This document shows, one piece after another, positions 63,794 to 64,000 of a stretch of 64,000 bases of DNA (position 1 is its first letter; every line of letters begins with the position of its first letter). Source of the DNA: Hyphomicrobium sp. 12-62-95 (GTDB lineage: Bacteria > Pseudomonadota > Alphaproteobacteria > Rhizobiales > Hyphomicrobiaceae); NCBI GenBank assembly GCA_002279935.1, contig NCCZ01000015.1, positions 79,187-143,186 on the forward strand, in the 5' to 3' direction. The position numbers and the translations under genes were made by a program. The notes under the pieces are model-generated. The model had not been told where the DNA came from, did not search any database, and saw nothing but the letters and a program-made list of their open reading frames with translations.

Positions 63794-64000
63794 ATGAAAT
63801 TTCTAATCGATGAATGCTTGAGCCCAGAATTGGCGAGACTGGCTCATACGAGAGGATACGGCGAGAGCTCGCATGTCGTCTGGCTTGGGCGCACAGGCGC
63901 GAAGGACTGGGAGCTTGTTCGTTTTATCGCTGAACTGGACTGGACCTTGGTGACGCGCAATTCGTTCGACTTTCGAGGGTCAGCGGCCCGGCCTGGCGAG
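63794..64000 (+). CDS. DUF5615 PIN-like toxin (cut by the window end)
   Basis: ATG 63794, with AAGGAAA just before it, opens 69 residues that run off the right edge. MKFLIDECLSPELARLAH is the DUF5615/Mut7-C PIN-like start, with the acidic Asp6/Glu7 pair that would contribute to a nuclease site. Later GAKDWELVRFI and TLVTRNSFDFRG match the family. It is likely the toxin of the pair with the DUF433 gene, as an RNase of the PIN superfamily. Activity is inferred, and the C-terminus cannot be checked. Confidence 0.8.
   Translation, partial: MKFLIDECLSPELARLAHTRGYGESSHVVWLGRTGAKDWELVRFIAELDWTLVTRNSFDFRGSAARPGE

Noticed and set aside
1..64000. tRNA, rRNA, prophage or transposase genes
   Set aside because: None recognised by eye on either strand. 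A tRNA scan could still find one, but no gap showed a convincing cloverleaf.

Overview
The window looks like a GC-rich chromosome segment from an alphaproteobacterium, most likely Hyphomicrobiales and possibly a Hyphomicrobium/Pedomicrobium-like lineage. This rests on a gcrA cell-cycle regulator, a yej peptide-importer operon, a cycM / kdsB-pheA neighbourhood, a four-subunit sarcosine-oxidase-type operon, and very high coding density. No rRNA, tRNA, IS element or CRISPR array was recognised.

Layout. (1) 1-8332: methylated-amine catabolism. A minus-strand APC permease (cut by the left edge) follows three small membrane proteins. It is divergent from soxB-soxD-soxA-soxG and an XRE-cupin regulator. 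The oxidase departs from textbook sarcosine oxidase and could be an N-methylglutamate dehydrogenase. (2) 8419-15855: housekeeping genes argD-argF-hslO (with a promoter and a terminator-like leader hairpin), gcrA, a DUF2147 secreted protein and ubiB. (3) 15917-24454: the yejA-yejA-yejB-yejE-yejF operon, in which yejB carries an apparent frameshift, and a membrane-anchored cytochrome c. (4) 24678-28974: kdsB, pheA, a short-chain dehydrogenase and an ABC-F ATPase.

(5) 28999-44388: a complete type II secretion system in four blocks (peptidase-gspG, gspD-gspK, gspC-M-L, gspE-F-H-I-J). Nested inside it is a Tat-signal multicopper oxidase followed by a SCO-cytochrome c fusion. (6) 44574-46720: a NarL-class sensor kinase/response regulator pair. 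(7) 46769-61888: a type I secretion operon whose first gene encodes a protein of about 3180 residues with two animal-type heme peroxidase domains and RTX repeats. This is the architecture of the bacterial manganese-oxidising peroxidase MopA. An ABC exporter, a second RTX protein and an HlyD-family adaptor follow.

(8) 61889-64000: a long non-coding stretch with a three-copy tandem repeat of about 110 bp, then a DUF433/DUF5615 toxin-antitoxin-type pair cut by the right edge.

The most interesting reading is regions 5-7 together: an extracellular-oxidation locus, possibly for Mn(II), in which two unrelated enzyme types (a copper oxidase and a double heme peroxidase) sit next to the two export machines that could carry them outside, plus a two-component system. 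A GGACCTTGGTC-centred dyad is shared by the multicopper oxidase/gspD promoter region and the region upstream of the peroxidase, which hints at co-regulation. Manganese as substrate is inferred, not shown by the sequence.
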